DNA from: Mesostigma viride
Taxonomy: Eukaryota > Streptophyta > Mesostigmatophyceae > Mesostigmatales > Mesostigmataceae
Assembly (NCBI GenBank): GCA_009746045.1
Contig: RPFO01001945.1
Location: 1 to 64,000, forward strand
Direction of reading: 5' to 3'
DNA: 64,000 nt
The notes under the pieces were generated by a model. It was not told where the DNA came from. It searched no databases and saw nothing but the letters and a program-made list of their open reading frames with translations. Made by a program: the position numbers and the translations under genes. Positions 40,623 to 54,545 of this stretch are shown here, piece after piece; positions within the stretch are counted from its first letter, which is position 1, and each line of letters starts with the position of its first letter.

Positions 40623-41153
40623 ATGCTTCTATGCTTCTATGCTTCTATGCTTCTATGCTTCTATGCTTCTATGCTTCTATGCTTCTATGCTTCTATGCTT
40701 CTATGCTTCTATGCTTCTATGCTTCTATGCTTCTATGCTTCTATGCTTCTATGCTTCTATGCTTCTATGCTTCTATGCTTCTATGCTTCTATGCTTCTAT
40801 GCTTCTATGCTTCTATGCTTCTATGCTTCTATGCTTCTATGCTTCTATGCTTCTATGCTTCTATGCTTCTATGCTTCTATGCTTCTATGCTTCTATGCTT
40901 CTATGCTTCTATGCTTCTATGCTTCTATGCTTCTATGCTTCTATGCTTCTATGCTTCTATGCTTCTATGCTTCTATGCTTCTATGCTTCTATGCTTCTAT
41001 GCTTCTATGCTTCTATGCTTCTATGCTTCTATGCTTCTATGCTTCTATGCTTCTATGCTTCTATGCTTCTATGCTTCTATGCTTCTATGCTTCTATGCTT
41101 CTATGCTTCTATGCTTCTATGCTTCTATGCTTCTATGCTTCTATGCTTCTATG
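40623..41153. repeat. 8-bp satellite (ATGCTTCT)n, ~66 copies
   Basis: Almost perfect array of ATGCTTCT. The unit equals the first eight bases of the target duplication of the adjacent 34-bp LINE tail. Two degenerate GCGTTT units end the array. Confidence 0.95.
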
Positions 41154-41300
41154 CGTTTATGCGTTTATGCTAGAGCTTCATCGCTTTAACGCTTAATGCT
41201 TTGACGCTTTGATGCTTTGATTCGTTGATGCTTTGATGCTTGCCTGCGCGGTACACCCTGCTGTGCTTGCGTCGTTCCTTGGGACCACTCAATCATGCAG

Positions 41301-44092
<2,792 letters not shown>

Positions 44093-45482
44093 GTGAGGGG
44101 GGGCATGGGGGGATGTTTGAGGTATGTGGGGTTGAAACGACGGGAGAGGGCGGGGCGGATGTGAGAGATTATTGGCGCATGTGAGTGGGGGAGTTGATGG
44201 TGCTTGGAATTCAGGGTTCAGGGTTCAGGGTGTAAGGTGTAGGATTTAGGGTATAGGGTTCAGGGTACTTCTATATGAAGTTGATGCAGGTGAAGAAGGG
44301 GGATGGGATGGGGGCAGTTGACAACAAGGCATGACAAGGTGCTTCGGGACATGCCCTGGTGATCATAGCTTGGTGATGGGTGATGCGTTTACGCTATCAT
44401 GGCCGGCATGCACCTCCTGTGATGATACACCAAGACCTGCATGCATGGCAGAGTGCTCCGTGTCATGCAACGGTGCATGCACTTGGTTCCTTAATTACTT
44501 GAGGGATATGGCGCGAATGAAGGGGAAAGGGTGACCATGTTCCTTTGGGCAGGATGGGGTGGGGAGAAGGATGGTAGAGGCGGCACAGATGGGGGGCCAC
44601 AGCTAGGGTGGAGGGTGGCGCAGGAGTTGGAGAGGAAGGCATAGGCAAAAGAGAGGGAAGCCCCATTGTGTGACTAGTGAGCAGTAGTAGAGCTCAGTAT
44701 GTCGTGCCTGGCAAAATACTTACTCAGACAGCCTAGCTGGTTTGGGTGCGACCCGATCGTTACACTTCTCATTGATGCATCTCAGTTCATCATAATAATC
44801 ACATCCGTATAGACGGTTGAATCGGTAAAAAGAAAGGTTTCTTTAGTTAGTATCGGACAGTTACATTGTTTTACTACCTTCTCTACAGCCGCTCTGGAGG
44901 GCAAGGTGGGTGCGTGGGTGACAGCGTTTGCAGGAGCTTATTAATGGATCTGTTGCTGCTTGATACAGTGGTTGAAGGACATTCCCTCCTGTGAGCCGAC
45001 ACCAGTGACCAGGAGGAGGCAAGCAGCCCGAGGAGTGCATGCACCCTTGATAGAAGCAGAGCATGCACCATGTCGAGCAGTGTTCTGTTGCTTCATCTAG
45101 AGTTTGCGTAGTGATTCTCAGTCTCCTGACAAAGATCTGCATACGTGCAGGTTGCACACCATCTGTATCGAGGACAGGTATGAGATATGCCCTCAGGCGT
45201 GTGCATGTTCCATGGCATGGGAGCGTGCTGTGACCTGCCCACGGGCAAGCAAGCTCACCCCATAGAGTGGGGCCACACTTGTGGAGCGTAGCTACTCCCG
45301 TGTAAGCAGGTGGCATACGCCACCAGACACCGTCACTATACCCAAGCAAGCTGAACCATCCTCACCTTGACGGCAGTGATGGAGGACTGCGCAACGACCA
45401 GCGCTGGGGGTTTGGGGTCGTGGGGCGGGCAAGGGGTGAGGTTTTTCCAGTCAGTTTAAAAAGTAGGCAGGCAGGCAGGTAA
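44093..45482. other. no gene supported; telomere-like words at 44214-44267
   Basis: GGGTTCAGGGTTCAGGG and GGATTTAGGG words at 44214-44267 are degenerate plant-type telomere repeats (TTTAGGG). Several open frames follow without recognisable protein character. The next dehydrogenase exon (expected GGYS..) was not found. Confidence 0.4.
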
Positions 45483-45779
45483 GTGGGTGGGTGGGTGGGT
45501 GGGCGGGCGGGCGGGCGGGCGGGCGGGCGGGCGGGCGGCGGGCGGGCGGCGGGCGGGCGGGCGGGCGGCGCGGGCGGGCGGGCGGGCGGGCGGGCGGGCG
45601 GGCGGGCGGGCGGGCGGGCGGGCGGGCGGGCGGGCGGCGGCGGGCGGGCGGGCGGCGGCGGGCGGGCGGCGGGCGGGCGGCGGGCGGGCGGGCGGGCGGG
45701 CGGGCGGGCGGGCGGGTGGGTGGGTGGGTGGGTGGGTGGGTGGGTGGGTGGGTGGGCGGGTGGGTGGGTGGGTGGGTGG
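45483..45779. repeat. TGGG / GCGGGCGG compound array
   Basis: (TGGG)4, about 210 bases of GCGGGCGG-type repeat, then (TGGG)n. The G-rich strand runs without break for about 300 bases and is G-quadruplex prone. Confidence 0.95.
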
Positions 45780-46049
45780 TGTTGATAGGGAGACGACTGT
45801 GCAAATCAATGCTGAAATGTGCGTGGGTGACATGGCGGGGGCATTGTCTGGCACAATTAAACTGTAGACTGAAGTGTGCGGGTAGAGATGCGGGTGCATA
45901 GGCTGAACTAACTCAAGGTAGCTGGTAGTATGCTGAGCCATACACGGCGCTGCCAAGGCCATGCAAGTGGCTAGGCCATACAGCATGCAATGCATTAACA
46001 TCACGCTACCCTATCTGAACGTAGTGTAGACATCATGCCGGATCGATCA

Positions 46050-47300
46050 TGCGTGTCACGTGGATGGAGCCCATAGCTTGTTGTTAATGTACAGGTCCCG
46101 GCCCTGCTGCCAGTGGCCTTTGGGCTTCTCGGGGGATTGCTTGTGGCGGATGAAGGTGGGCCACAGTTCGCGACGTTGCTGCTGCTGGTGCTACGCCGTG
46201 CGCGGGAAGTCGGGTTGTCACCCAGCAACCATGGGGTGGAGTGCAGAGGCTTGCGTTGCCGAAGGAAGCGCACTTTATCCTCTGGGGAGCAAAGGTAAGC
46301 AGCACTGCATGGCGGGGGAAAGGTTTTGCCCCGCGAGCGGGGCAGACTACCAGTACCCTCGCAGTGTGATGTCACCTTTGCCCCCCACACCGGGGGTGAG
46401 CCCCATGCGGGTAAGGAGGGAGCCCGTCAGCTTAGCGTCAATAGACTCGGCGCATCCTCCCCAAGGTCCAACATTGGGAAGTGGCGACGCAGAATCACCC
46501 GGCAGCTGCGCCGGTCGCACTCATTGGCCTCCTTGCGCTGGGCATCCAGCTGACCTGGAGCTTGGACTGGCCATGGCATCGGTGCATGATTGAGGCCGCT
46601 TGGGACTTGAGCAGGTCGGCCCAAGTGTACACGGGGGAGGCGTCCTCCGCGCGCCCAGCGGGCTGGGCGGCGATGGTGGCCGTCTGTGCAGCAATCTCTG
46701 GCACCTCTTAAGGGCAAGGCCCCGATTCGCTTAGCACTGAGTCTGCTTAGCCGCCGCGTCGAGCTCCTTGAGGTCCTGCACCAACCACCTTGCTCTCCAG
46801 CTGTTGCAGGCGAGCGAGGATGGATTTGGTGCTCTCGGTGGCCAGCGCGGCTGATTTCTCCCGCTGGGTGGTAAACAAAGGCTGCAACTTGTTGGCGACC
46901 TTGGTCTCGATATTCGAGACCTTGGCCTCCACCGCATTGAGCATCTTGGCGATTGCGTCCAACGGGGCGAGCTCATCCGCCGGCACCCAGGTCACGTGCT
47001 CCTCGAGCACTGCATGCGCGGATATCGCCCTTGGTAAGCGTGGGGGCCGCAGCAGCAGCGGCAGCAGCAAGAGCAACCGGGGCTGCTGGTACCTACCACC
47101 GCTCTGCCTGGGTGCCTCTGCCTGGCAAGTTGGTACGTGTTGTCGTTGTTCATCTGCATGTAGGTGCAGAGAAGGACCAGGCGGTGGTACTCTACCGATT
47201 CTTGCATGGAGCAACAGCGCCCAGTCCGTGGCTTGGTTGAAGTTGTCGTCATCATGCCATCGGCTGGGCACTATAATTAATGCGGTGGTGCTCAGCATTC
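46050..47300 (-). pseudogene. degraded ORF1 of an ORF1-only retroelement
   Basis: Minus-strand remnants in shifting frames match the ORF1 at 53001-54353. They include PLDAIAKMLNAVEAKVSNIE (coiled coil), ASPVYTWADLLKSQAAS, SPEDKVRFLRQRKPLH and, in another frame, a counterpart of RRELWPTYLQL. Many stops and indels; older than the two intact copies to the right. Confidence 0.65.
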
Positions 47301-47379
47301 AGCAGTGTGATGACCTCGGCACATAGCTGGGCATAGTTATATCGAAAAAACACTGACAACACCACATCATGTTGGCATG

Positions 47380-47698
47380 ATTCATGAAAGTATTTGCCAC
47401 GCACATGATGTGCAACGATTTCGAACATGAAACCTAACACAAACTATTAACCAGATAATTTTTTTTATGTCGAACGCAAATGAATCATCAAAGAGACAAA
47501 AACCCATCCCCCCACCCCCCCACCCCCCCCCACACGCATTACCGTGAATCCTGATATAGCCCTGCGTACCTCCCTCCGGCCCCACCCCTCTCCCGGCCAC
47601 TTCCTCTCCTATCCTTCCTGTCCTGGCCTCCACGCTACCAAGGTACGTATGGTAAATTTACTGGCATGACAAGAAATCAACTGGCTCAGAGTAGTCAC
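47380..47698. other. no gene seen
   Basis: Flank of the nested LINE insertion. It holds a C/A-rich run at 47507-47534 and no coding sequence. Confidence 0.35.
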
Positions 47699-49064
47699 AT
47701 GATCGATATTAAATTAAATTAAATTAAATTAAATTAAATTATAACATGCCTCCGTGGGGAGGTCATGTAGCACATATTTCATGATGGATGGGGTGGAGGA
47801 AGATCGAACTATCCTAACTCTATCTAGAAAATCCTAACTACACTACTCATCAAAACGCCTCCTCCGCTTGGGGGGAGGTGGCTTGCCCACAGGGTCGGGC
47901 GTGTGCGCCTTGACAATCTTCTCATACCGCGTCTTGTCCTGCATGGCAGTCCAAAGACGGGAGAGAGAGTGGATGCGGTGCTCAAACTGGGCTGGGACCA
48001 CTAGGTCGTCCAGCAACATCGGAACGTAGTTGGTGACAGGTTTCCCTACCCTTTTGGGAATGTCCTTGGGGCCAGGCCAGGTCAGAATGTGCTGCCCTGG
48101 CTGGCCAAGCCGCTGGGGGCCGGCCAGACCAAGGGTGGTGTCGACCTGGCTGGTGCGGGCAAGGTGTCCTACAAATGCTATCCTACGCTGCCTAATCTCG
48201 TCCGAAACACGAGGCATGCCATGATACAGAGACTCTGATGACGGACGCTCGGAAAAACCTACATTAAGGACCTGCCGGAGCATCCTGTAAACTGTGCTGT
48301 CGAGCCGAGCTGCCAGTTAGGATGGGAGGGTCCACGCCTCGGCGCCATACGTGAGCACCGTGAGGACGAGGACCTTGAAGAGCATGCGCTTGCGGTGCCC
48401 GTCCAGGCCCTTCGAGCGCCAGTAGGGTGTGAGCGAACGGAGCTTGGCCCAGGCAAGGCCGATGCGGGTGTCCACATCGTCGGCGGTGTCAGGAAGCCAG
48501 CTCCCCAACAGCTTGAAGCGGTCGCGGAACGGGACCTCCGTCCCGTCGAGCAGGCGCGGCAGCGGTGGTTTACTGGATGCCCCTATCACCATCGCCTCAG
48601 TTTTGACACTAATCTCCAGCCCCACCGCCCGCGCCTCCAGGCCCAGGCAGTCCAGCCAGGTCTGAATGTGCTCGGGGCTCTCGATGAGGGTCGTATCATC
48701 CGCATAAATCAGGTCGGCAAGGCGGTAACCAGGTCTAACCCCGCCGTGCTCTTTCACGTTAAGGATGTCCAAGCCTGGCTCGAACCCCTTAAGAGCAGTA
48801 AAGCGCGCACGTGCCCGGCGCATGACGTGATCCACGACAATAATGAACAGGTATGGGGACAGGACACAACCTTGCCACACCCCGCACGTGGTGAAGGGGG
48901 AATGGTGGAGTGGTGCCCTCCGCAGTCCGCACTACTGCCTGTGAGCCCTCATACAGACGGCGAATGGCAGCAATAAACGCAGGTGGTACCCGATCCAGAG
49001 CTAGGATGGCCCAAAGAGCCTCCCAGAGAACCGTGTCAAAGGCCTTGATATAGTCAACAATTAA

Positions 49065-50419
49065 TTAACCCATACTCCGTCAGGCCATTTTTGGCACTTT
49101 CAGACCCCTAAAATTGCCAAAAATCATAACTCATAGACCACAACTCCAAATACCCCCAACCAAGATGCTAGGAGTATCTACACTTCAAGGGCTTTCATAA
49201 TATGCAATAATATCATGAGTCTAATTAGTCCTTTGGATGATACCTTCAGTCAAAGTGAGCCAAAAGACGATCATTTTGTGCCAAGAAAAAGTATACCCCC
49301 CCCCCTTCTACAGAGGGGAGGGTCAGAAACCTCAAACCCAACATTGGACAATTTAGTTGGATAGTCCAATGGTGCTTTCCTTTGGTCAAACTACCCGGAT
49401 AGCCCATTTGACCCATACCATGCCCGCGTTTACGTGTGTGGCTCACGCGCGCGCAAACAGCCAACTATGCCATGCCATACAATGATGCAATATAATTGAC
49501 CACAATAGACAGCCAAATATGCTGGAATACAAATATGAAGCCACCTGACACTCACTGAACGGTATCCCCCAAGAAATGCCACAAACTGTGCAACATAATG
49601 GCTAATACCCCTCCTTGAGCAGGCATGGAAGGCAGTTGCAATTACCACTAATATATCCACCATCAGACATGTATGAACGTACGAGTTTCCATGCAACCAA
49701 CACGGAAACGAATCGCCGCACCTGCCTCGATCACGACCTGGCCGGGTTCCGCTGGCCGACATGCTCATACGTCCCGGATACTGATGCTAGTGGCACAGGC
49801 AGCCATATCCGCTCTATCCATGCATCCGTCATGATAACCATGTTGATTTATCTATGCAAAGATGACGTCTAACGCGTCGACGTTCCCAGCAGATGGTGCG
49901 CTGCGGACTTCCGTAAAACAATGTAAGGCCCAGGCGGAAAGAAGCTACCAAGAAACCAAAAAGAAACCGGCGATACCAAACGGGACGTCTCCTCTGATGG
50001 TGGCGACCAAGACAGAGATAATAACCACTGCGTATTTTCACAGTTCCGTGAATCTGATAATTCTTGACGAACCAACATAATGCATCATCGTTCAGGGGTA
50101 ATCATCTGACCCATTTCAAGCTGCGGAACCCCAAATTTCCACCAGATGGCACGTTGACAGCCATATCTCGCTATCCGCGCGCGCAACGGTCAAAAATGTT
50201 AGCAAAAGTCACGTGATGCACAGCCTGGCAACGTGGTATTTAGGTGGCTATGGCGCAATTATCCCACCAACCTAAGCATTTACGTTCACATTGGGTCTGT
50301 CCCGAGTTGCCTGACCACTTACATCCGTACCCGATGGCGCGGCGCTCGCGCAATATTTTGCCACGTGGCGGGGGGTGCAAGTGTATCCAAATGGATACAC
50401 TTGACGGAGTATGGGTTAA
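49065..50419. mobile_element. TTAA-target DNA element with 14-bp inverted repeats, probably non-autonomous
   Basis: The left end is TTAA followed by CCCATACTCCGTCA (49069-49082). The right end is TGACGGAGTATGGG (50402-50415) followed by TTAA. TTAA targets and CCC-starting ends point to a piggyBac-type element; it sits in the TTAA tail of copy A. The 1.35-kb interior has no recognisable transposase. Its ends differ from those at 11871-13578, so the two belong to different families. Confidence 0.8.
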
Positions 50420-50860
50420 TTAATTAATTATCAACATCACTCCGTTGGGAGTAGATGTAGCACATAGCCCTGAGAAGGGGCATATGGCTTTTAATACATT
50501 CTAGGCTACTTCATGCAAGGGTGGGAATGTAAGCTACCCCTGCTCTAGGTGCACCAGGGCACCCGCACCCTCATGGTCTATCACGCTATGCCCGGGTAAG
50601 GGGGGAGCATGCCTGTGAGGGGGAAGATCATCATTGATGGCTATACAAAAACTAGAGCGTGGCATCTCAGCAGAGAGCAGCTCTCTGCATGGGCACAGCA
50701 TTACTAAATAAAACTAGGCATCGTCTGGAGTGTGGCTCATCATAGGCACACATGTACATGATTACATAAAGCGCGTGGCTTAGCTGGAATAGGGCCTCTA
50801 GGAGGCGTACATGTACATGGCCACGGTCTATCTATTCTACACTACTACTGCTGTATTCCC

Positions 50861-52277
50861 CTAAGCTGGGGCGTCTGGAGTCGCTGGGGCCGCGGGGGTC
50901 GCCTGCCAGGGCTTGTGGCCGACGTAGATGGCCGCCCCCTTCCAGTACACCGGCTGCCCCGCCTTGGTCTGCCGGAGCTGGAGGTAGGTCGGCCATAGCT
51001 CCCGTCGCCGTTGTTGCTGCGCCAGGGTCAAGTCGTCATCAAGGGTGAAGAGAGTCTTCTCGAGCCGCTTGCGGCGTCTGAGAAAAGAAATCTTGTCCGC
51101 CGGGGTCTTAAAGGTGAGAAGGAGCGGGGGCGGCCCTGCCTTACCCCGCGCGCGGGGAAGGCGGTGGGCGGCCAGCTCGATCTCACCAGTAAGGCCCATG
51201 CGATCAAGGATTTCTCTCTCAAAAGCACGCGCAAGCTTCTCGGAATTCTCACCTTCCTCCATCTTGAGATTCTTGACAATGACGTTGAGGCTGCGCTTGG
51301 CGAGCTCGGCCTCCTCGCGGAGGTCAAGCGTCTGCCGTTGAAGCTGGGCTGCGACGGCGGAGGTGGTGGAGGTGGTGTGTTGCTTAAGCATGTCCGCCCA
51401 GGTCGTGATGGGAGGAGCATCGCCGGCCAGGCCAGCCGGGGCTGGCTTGGCGGCAATGTCCTTCACCGCCTGGGCGGTGAGGCCTGCGGTGTTCTGCAGA
51501 ACCTCGATAGCGATGGCGTTGTCCTTAAGACGCTGGTCGATGTCGCGGAGCTGGGCGGTGATGGAGTCGGTGGAGGCGGAGGGAGGGGGGGGGGTGGAGG
51601 CGAGGAGGGCGGCGGTGGCGGTGGGGATGGTGGGGAGCTCAGCAGCCAGCGTGCCGCCAAGTGCCGCCACATCTGCAGCAATGGGCGTCACGTGCTGTGA
51701 GAGGGCGGCGTGGAGGTGGTGGACGAAGGTGGATTCGGTAATGGGGGCGGGGTGCAGAAGGTCCTCGGCCGAGCGCTTAGTGAGGGTAAAGAGAGCTGCG
51801 AGCTGAAGGCGGGGGCGAGACCAGCCGGCCAGGTTGGTGTCGACTGGGCGGTCTGAGACGCGGTGGGAAAACCGGCCGTCAACTCCGTTGCGAAAAAACT
51901 GGGTGAACATTGTAATTGAGTTGCTGGCACAGGGCCAGCAGTGAGGCGTGTGACCCGTAAAACACGAGCTCCAGTATCTTGATGGGTGGCATGTCGAAAA
52001 AGGCAGGCCTGTTGACGTCGAAGGTGGTAAAGAGCCTGTCGACGTCAAAATCGCGCTCAGACCAGCTCGGTTCGGCTGGGCGGCTGCGTTTTGGCTCAGG
52101 CGAGGCTGAAGGCGAGGCAGGAAGCCCGGGAGGGTGCTGGACGACCACCAGTGCGCGACTAGTGGCAGCACTGCCTTCCGGCCCTGATGGCGAAGCTGCA
52201 GCCGGAGCTGCAGACGTATTTTCATTGCCGAGCGCAGCCGCCAGGCTGCGTTGCGTCGAGGCGCGTTTATTCGCCAT
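50861..52277 (-). CDS. ORF1 protein of copy A, one frameshift
   Basis: Starts MANKRASTQRSLAAALGNEN at about 52277. The frame breaks in a T6 run at about 51895 (PVFSQRS stop versus FFRNGVDGRF) and then stays open to about 50861. C-terminal layout: helical coiled-coil-like region (LREEAELAKRSLNVIV), an RRM-like segment and the L1-ORF1-type C-terminal domain (LLTFKTPADKISFLRRRK, QQQRRRELWPTYLQLR, PVYWKGAAIYVG). Proteins of this layout bind RNA as trimers in L1 elements. Sequence differs from copy B mainly in the N-terminal third. Confidence 0.75.
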
Positions 52278-52514
52278 ATAGTGCGTTATAGCTTTGGAAA
52301 ATTATATCAGCATGTGCGTCTAAGAAAGACGAAGCGATTGTGATATTCACAGCTGAATTCGGGGCTCATACGTGAAAGTTATGAGCTCCGACAGCCATGG
52401 CTACCTCGTGGCTCGTGGCTCGTGGGATAGTCAACAAAATGATCGATATCCACATGAATTACTTTAGTATTTGATTATTATGGCTAGGCAATGGCTAGGG
52501 TGCAACAAAACCAT

Positions 52515-54534
52515 TATTAATTAATTAATTAAAATCATAGCTCCGTTGGGAGCATATGTAACACATAGCCCTGAGAAAGGGGCATCTATGGGTTTGTAAT
52601 ACAATCAGGGCTACAACCTGCAGGTGGAGGATGTACAACTGTCACCTGCTCTGGGTGCACAAGGTGCACCTGCACCGCCATGATGGTTCATGCCTCCTTA
52701 TCAAGCACAGGCACCCAGGGGGGGCTTGAGGAGAGGGCCTAGAAGGCCTGCATGACATATGGGGTGGAGGGTATGTGGCTAGGCTATAGCTGGTGTACAC
52801 ATGGCATCTCAGCAGAGAGTAACTCCCTGCATAGGCATCGCATGGCTAAATTCTTAATGCATCATCCATGGGAGGTCCCATTGTAGGCTGGGCGCGGCTA
52901 AATACTGAAAGCAACATCCATGGGGGCCATTATGGGCGCACATGCGCGTGGGCCACTTGCAAAGGCTAAGCCTATCTAATCTACACTACTGGTATATTCC
53001 CTAGTCTGGGGTGGCAGGAGGGGCCTGCCAGGGCTTGTGGTCAACGTGGATGACCGCCCCCCTCCAGTATACCGGCTTCCCCCCTGCACGCTGCCGGAGC
53101 TGAAGGTAGGTCGGCCATAGCTCGCGTCGCCGCTGTTGCTGGGCCAGGGTCAAGTCGTCGTCCAGCGTGAAGCGAGTCTCCGCGAGCTTCTTGCGGCATT
53201 TAAGGAACGCCAGCTTGTCCGTCATGTACTTAAAGGTGAGGAGCACGGGTGCCGGGCCAGCCTTCCCCCGCGCGCGGGGGAGGCGGACAGCCGACATGTC
53301 CAGCTCACCAGTGAGTAACATGGGGGCAAGAATGGCGCGCTTAACTGCCTCAAGGAGACTCGTGGAGGTCTCACCTGCCGGCTGGTCGAAGTGCTTGACG
53401 ATGACATTGTGGCTGCGCTTGTCGAGCTCGGCCGCCTCGCGAAGGTCGAGGGCTTGTTGCTTGAGTTGTGCCGCGATGGTGGAGGTGGTGGAGGTGGTAT
53501 GATGCTTAAGCAAGTCCGCCCAGGTGGAGGGAACATCACTGGCCGGGCCAGCAGGTGCCGGCTGGGCAGCGATTTCCTGCACCGCTTGGGCGGTGAGGCC
53601 GGCGGTGTCATGCAAGCTCTCAAGGGCGGTGGCGGTGGCTTGAAGGCGTTGGTCGAGGTCGAGGAGCTGGGCTTTGATGTCGGCAGTGAAGGCGGAAACG
53701 GCGGTGGAGGTGGAGGCGGCGGCGGTGGAAATGTGAGGAAGTTCAGCAGTCAGCGTGCCGCCGATTGCTGAAATGTCGGCAGCAAGGGGGGTCACGTGCT
53801 GCTGAAAGGCTTCCGCGAGGATGGAACGAAGGGTGGGGGCGGTGACGGTTGCAGCCCAGATCTCGCCGTCGGAGCGCTGGAGAAGGGAGTTGAGGATGGC
53901 GTGCTGGAGTTCGGGGCGGGGGATGTTTCCGGGCAGCGGGAGGGGGAGCCATCGGCGGCCGTCCGGGAGGAGGAGGCGACGGTTGGAGTGGAGATGGTGG
54001 CACAGGTCGTGAAGCGAAGCGTAATCCCCGAAGAAGATGCAGCGCATAGCATCGGTCGGAGAAATGGTGGCCCAGTCGTAATCTGCGACCTTGAAAGGCC
54101 GGGGCCGAAAGCGCGGTTCTGAGGGGCTTGAAGACCCTCCTGTTTGGTCGGCTGAGCGGGTGCGCTTGGGGTCAGGCGATGCAGATGGCGAGGCGTTAAG
54201 GCCGGGAGGTTGCTGGACGACCACCAGTGCACGACTAGTGTCATCGCCGCCTGCCGGACCTGATGGCGAAGCTGCAGCCGGAGCTGCAGACGTATTTTCA
54301 TTGCCGAGCGCAGCCGCCAGGCTGCGTTGCGTAGAGGCGCGTTTATTCGCCATATATTGCGTAATAGCGTCGGGAAATTATATCAGCATGTGCGTCTTAT
54401 AGAAAGACGAAGCGATTGTGATATTCACGGCTAAATTCGGTGCTCAAACGTGAAAGTTATGAGCTCCGACAGCCATGGCTACCTCGTGGCCGGAATTTGG
54501 CTCATGTGGGTGACATAGCGGGGCTAAATTCCCA
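52515..54534 (-). mobile_element. full-length ORF1-only retroelement (copy B)
   Basis: The target duplication AACAAAACCAT lies at 52504-52514 and 54535-54545. On the minus strand: about 180 bases of 5' UTR shared with copy A, an intact ORF1, a 3' UTR, hairpin GCTCCGTTGGGAGC at 52540-52553, and a TTAA tail ending at the duplication. There is no RT or endonuclease, so movement must rely on enzymes of another element; LINEs here share its hairpin and tail. Confidence 0.9.
53001..54353 (-). CDS. intact ORF1 protein, 450 aa, L1-ORF1-like C-terminus
   Basis: One open frame from MANKRASTQRSLAAALGNEN (ATG at 54353) to PPATPD at 53001. The N-terminal 120 residues are Ala/Ser/Pro-rich with a basic patch (FRPRPFKVADYDW). 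A helical middle follows with repeated LTAEL/TAQAV segments, then LDLREAAELDKRSHNVIVKH leading into an RRM-like domain. The C-terminal domain has RLPRARGKAGPAPVLLTFKY, KCRKKLAETRFTLDDDL, QQQRRRELWPTYLQLR and PVYWRGAVIHVD. This order (coiled coil, RRM, CTD) is that of L1 ORF1 (Transposase_22) RNA-binding chaperones. No frame damage. Expected role: RNA packaging into a ribonucleoprotein with a partner's RT. Confidence 0.85.
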   Translation of the reverse strand: MANKRASTQRSLAAALGNENTSAAPAAASPSGPAGGDDTSRALVVVQQPPGLNASPSASPDPKRTRSADQTGGSSSPSEPRFRPRPFKVADYDWATISPTDAMRCIFFGDYASLHDLCHHLHSNRRLLLPDGRRWLPLPLPGNIPRPELQHAILNSLLQRSDGEIWAATVTAPTLRSILAEAFQQHVTPLAADISAIGGTLTAELPHISTAAASTSTAVSAFTADIKAQLLDLDQRLQATATALESLHDTAGLTAQAVQEIAAQPAPAGPASDVPSTWADLLKHHTTSTTSTIAAQLKQQALDLREAAELDKRSHNVIVKHFDQPAGETSTSLLEAVKRAILAPMLLTGELDMSAVRLPRARGKAGPAPVLLTFKYMTDKLAFLKCRKKLAETRFTLDDDLTLAQQQRRRELWPTYLQLRQRAGGKPVYWRGAVIHVDHKPWQAPPATPD

Positions 54535-54545
54535 AACAAAACCAT

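Larger units (their letters stand above)
49061..52427 (-). mobile_element. ORF1-only retroelement (copy A), itself interrupted by a TTAA element
   Basis: The target duplication TAGTCAACAA lies at 49051-49060 and 52428-52437, inside a LINE. Order on the minus strand: 5' UTR (from about 52427), ORF1, a 3' UTR with CTGAGAAGGGGCATATG, hairpin ACTCCGTTGGGAGT at 50439-50452, and a TTAA tail that received the element at 49065-50419. Without that insert the element is about 2.0 kb, the same as copy B. It has no reverse transcriptase. Confidence 0.88.
47710..52438 (-). mobile_element. 5'-truncated LINE carrying a nested ORF1-only element
   Basis: The target duplication ATGATCGATAT lies at 47699-47709 and 52439-52449. 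LINE sequence occupies 47710-49060 and the last bases before 52438; the rest is a nested insertion. The tail is AAATT units at 47710-47740, with hairpin CCTCCGTGGGGAGG at 47749-47762. The minus strand encodes motif A VDYIKAFDTVLW, WQGCVLSPYLF, YADDT at about 48700, LEARAVGLEISVKTEA and LTYGAEAWT, and ends AHTPDPVGKPPPPKRRRRF at about 47843. Frame breaks lie near 48890 and 48300. It belongs to the same family as 34744-35126. Confidence 0.9.

Noticed and set aside
40623-41153. CRISPR-like array
   Set aside because: No spacers: units are contiguous 8-mers in a eukaryotic gene context.
40620-41196. Cys/Tyr-rich frame of 189 codons with ASMLLCFY repeats
   Set aside because: Translation of the 8-bp satellite; open in all three frames.
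44214-44267. Telomere or interstitial telomere tract
   Set aside because: TTTAGGG/TTCAGGG words are few and degenerate and lie between gene parts; at most a short telomere-like repeat.
49246-50427. Transposase within the TTAA element at 49065-50419
   Set aside because: Only short unrelated frames; no DDD/E-type blocks recognisable.
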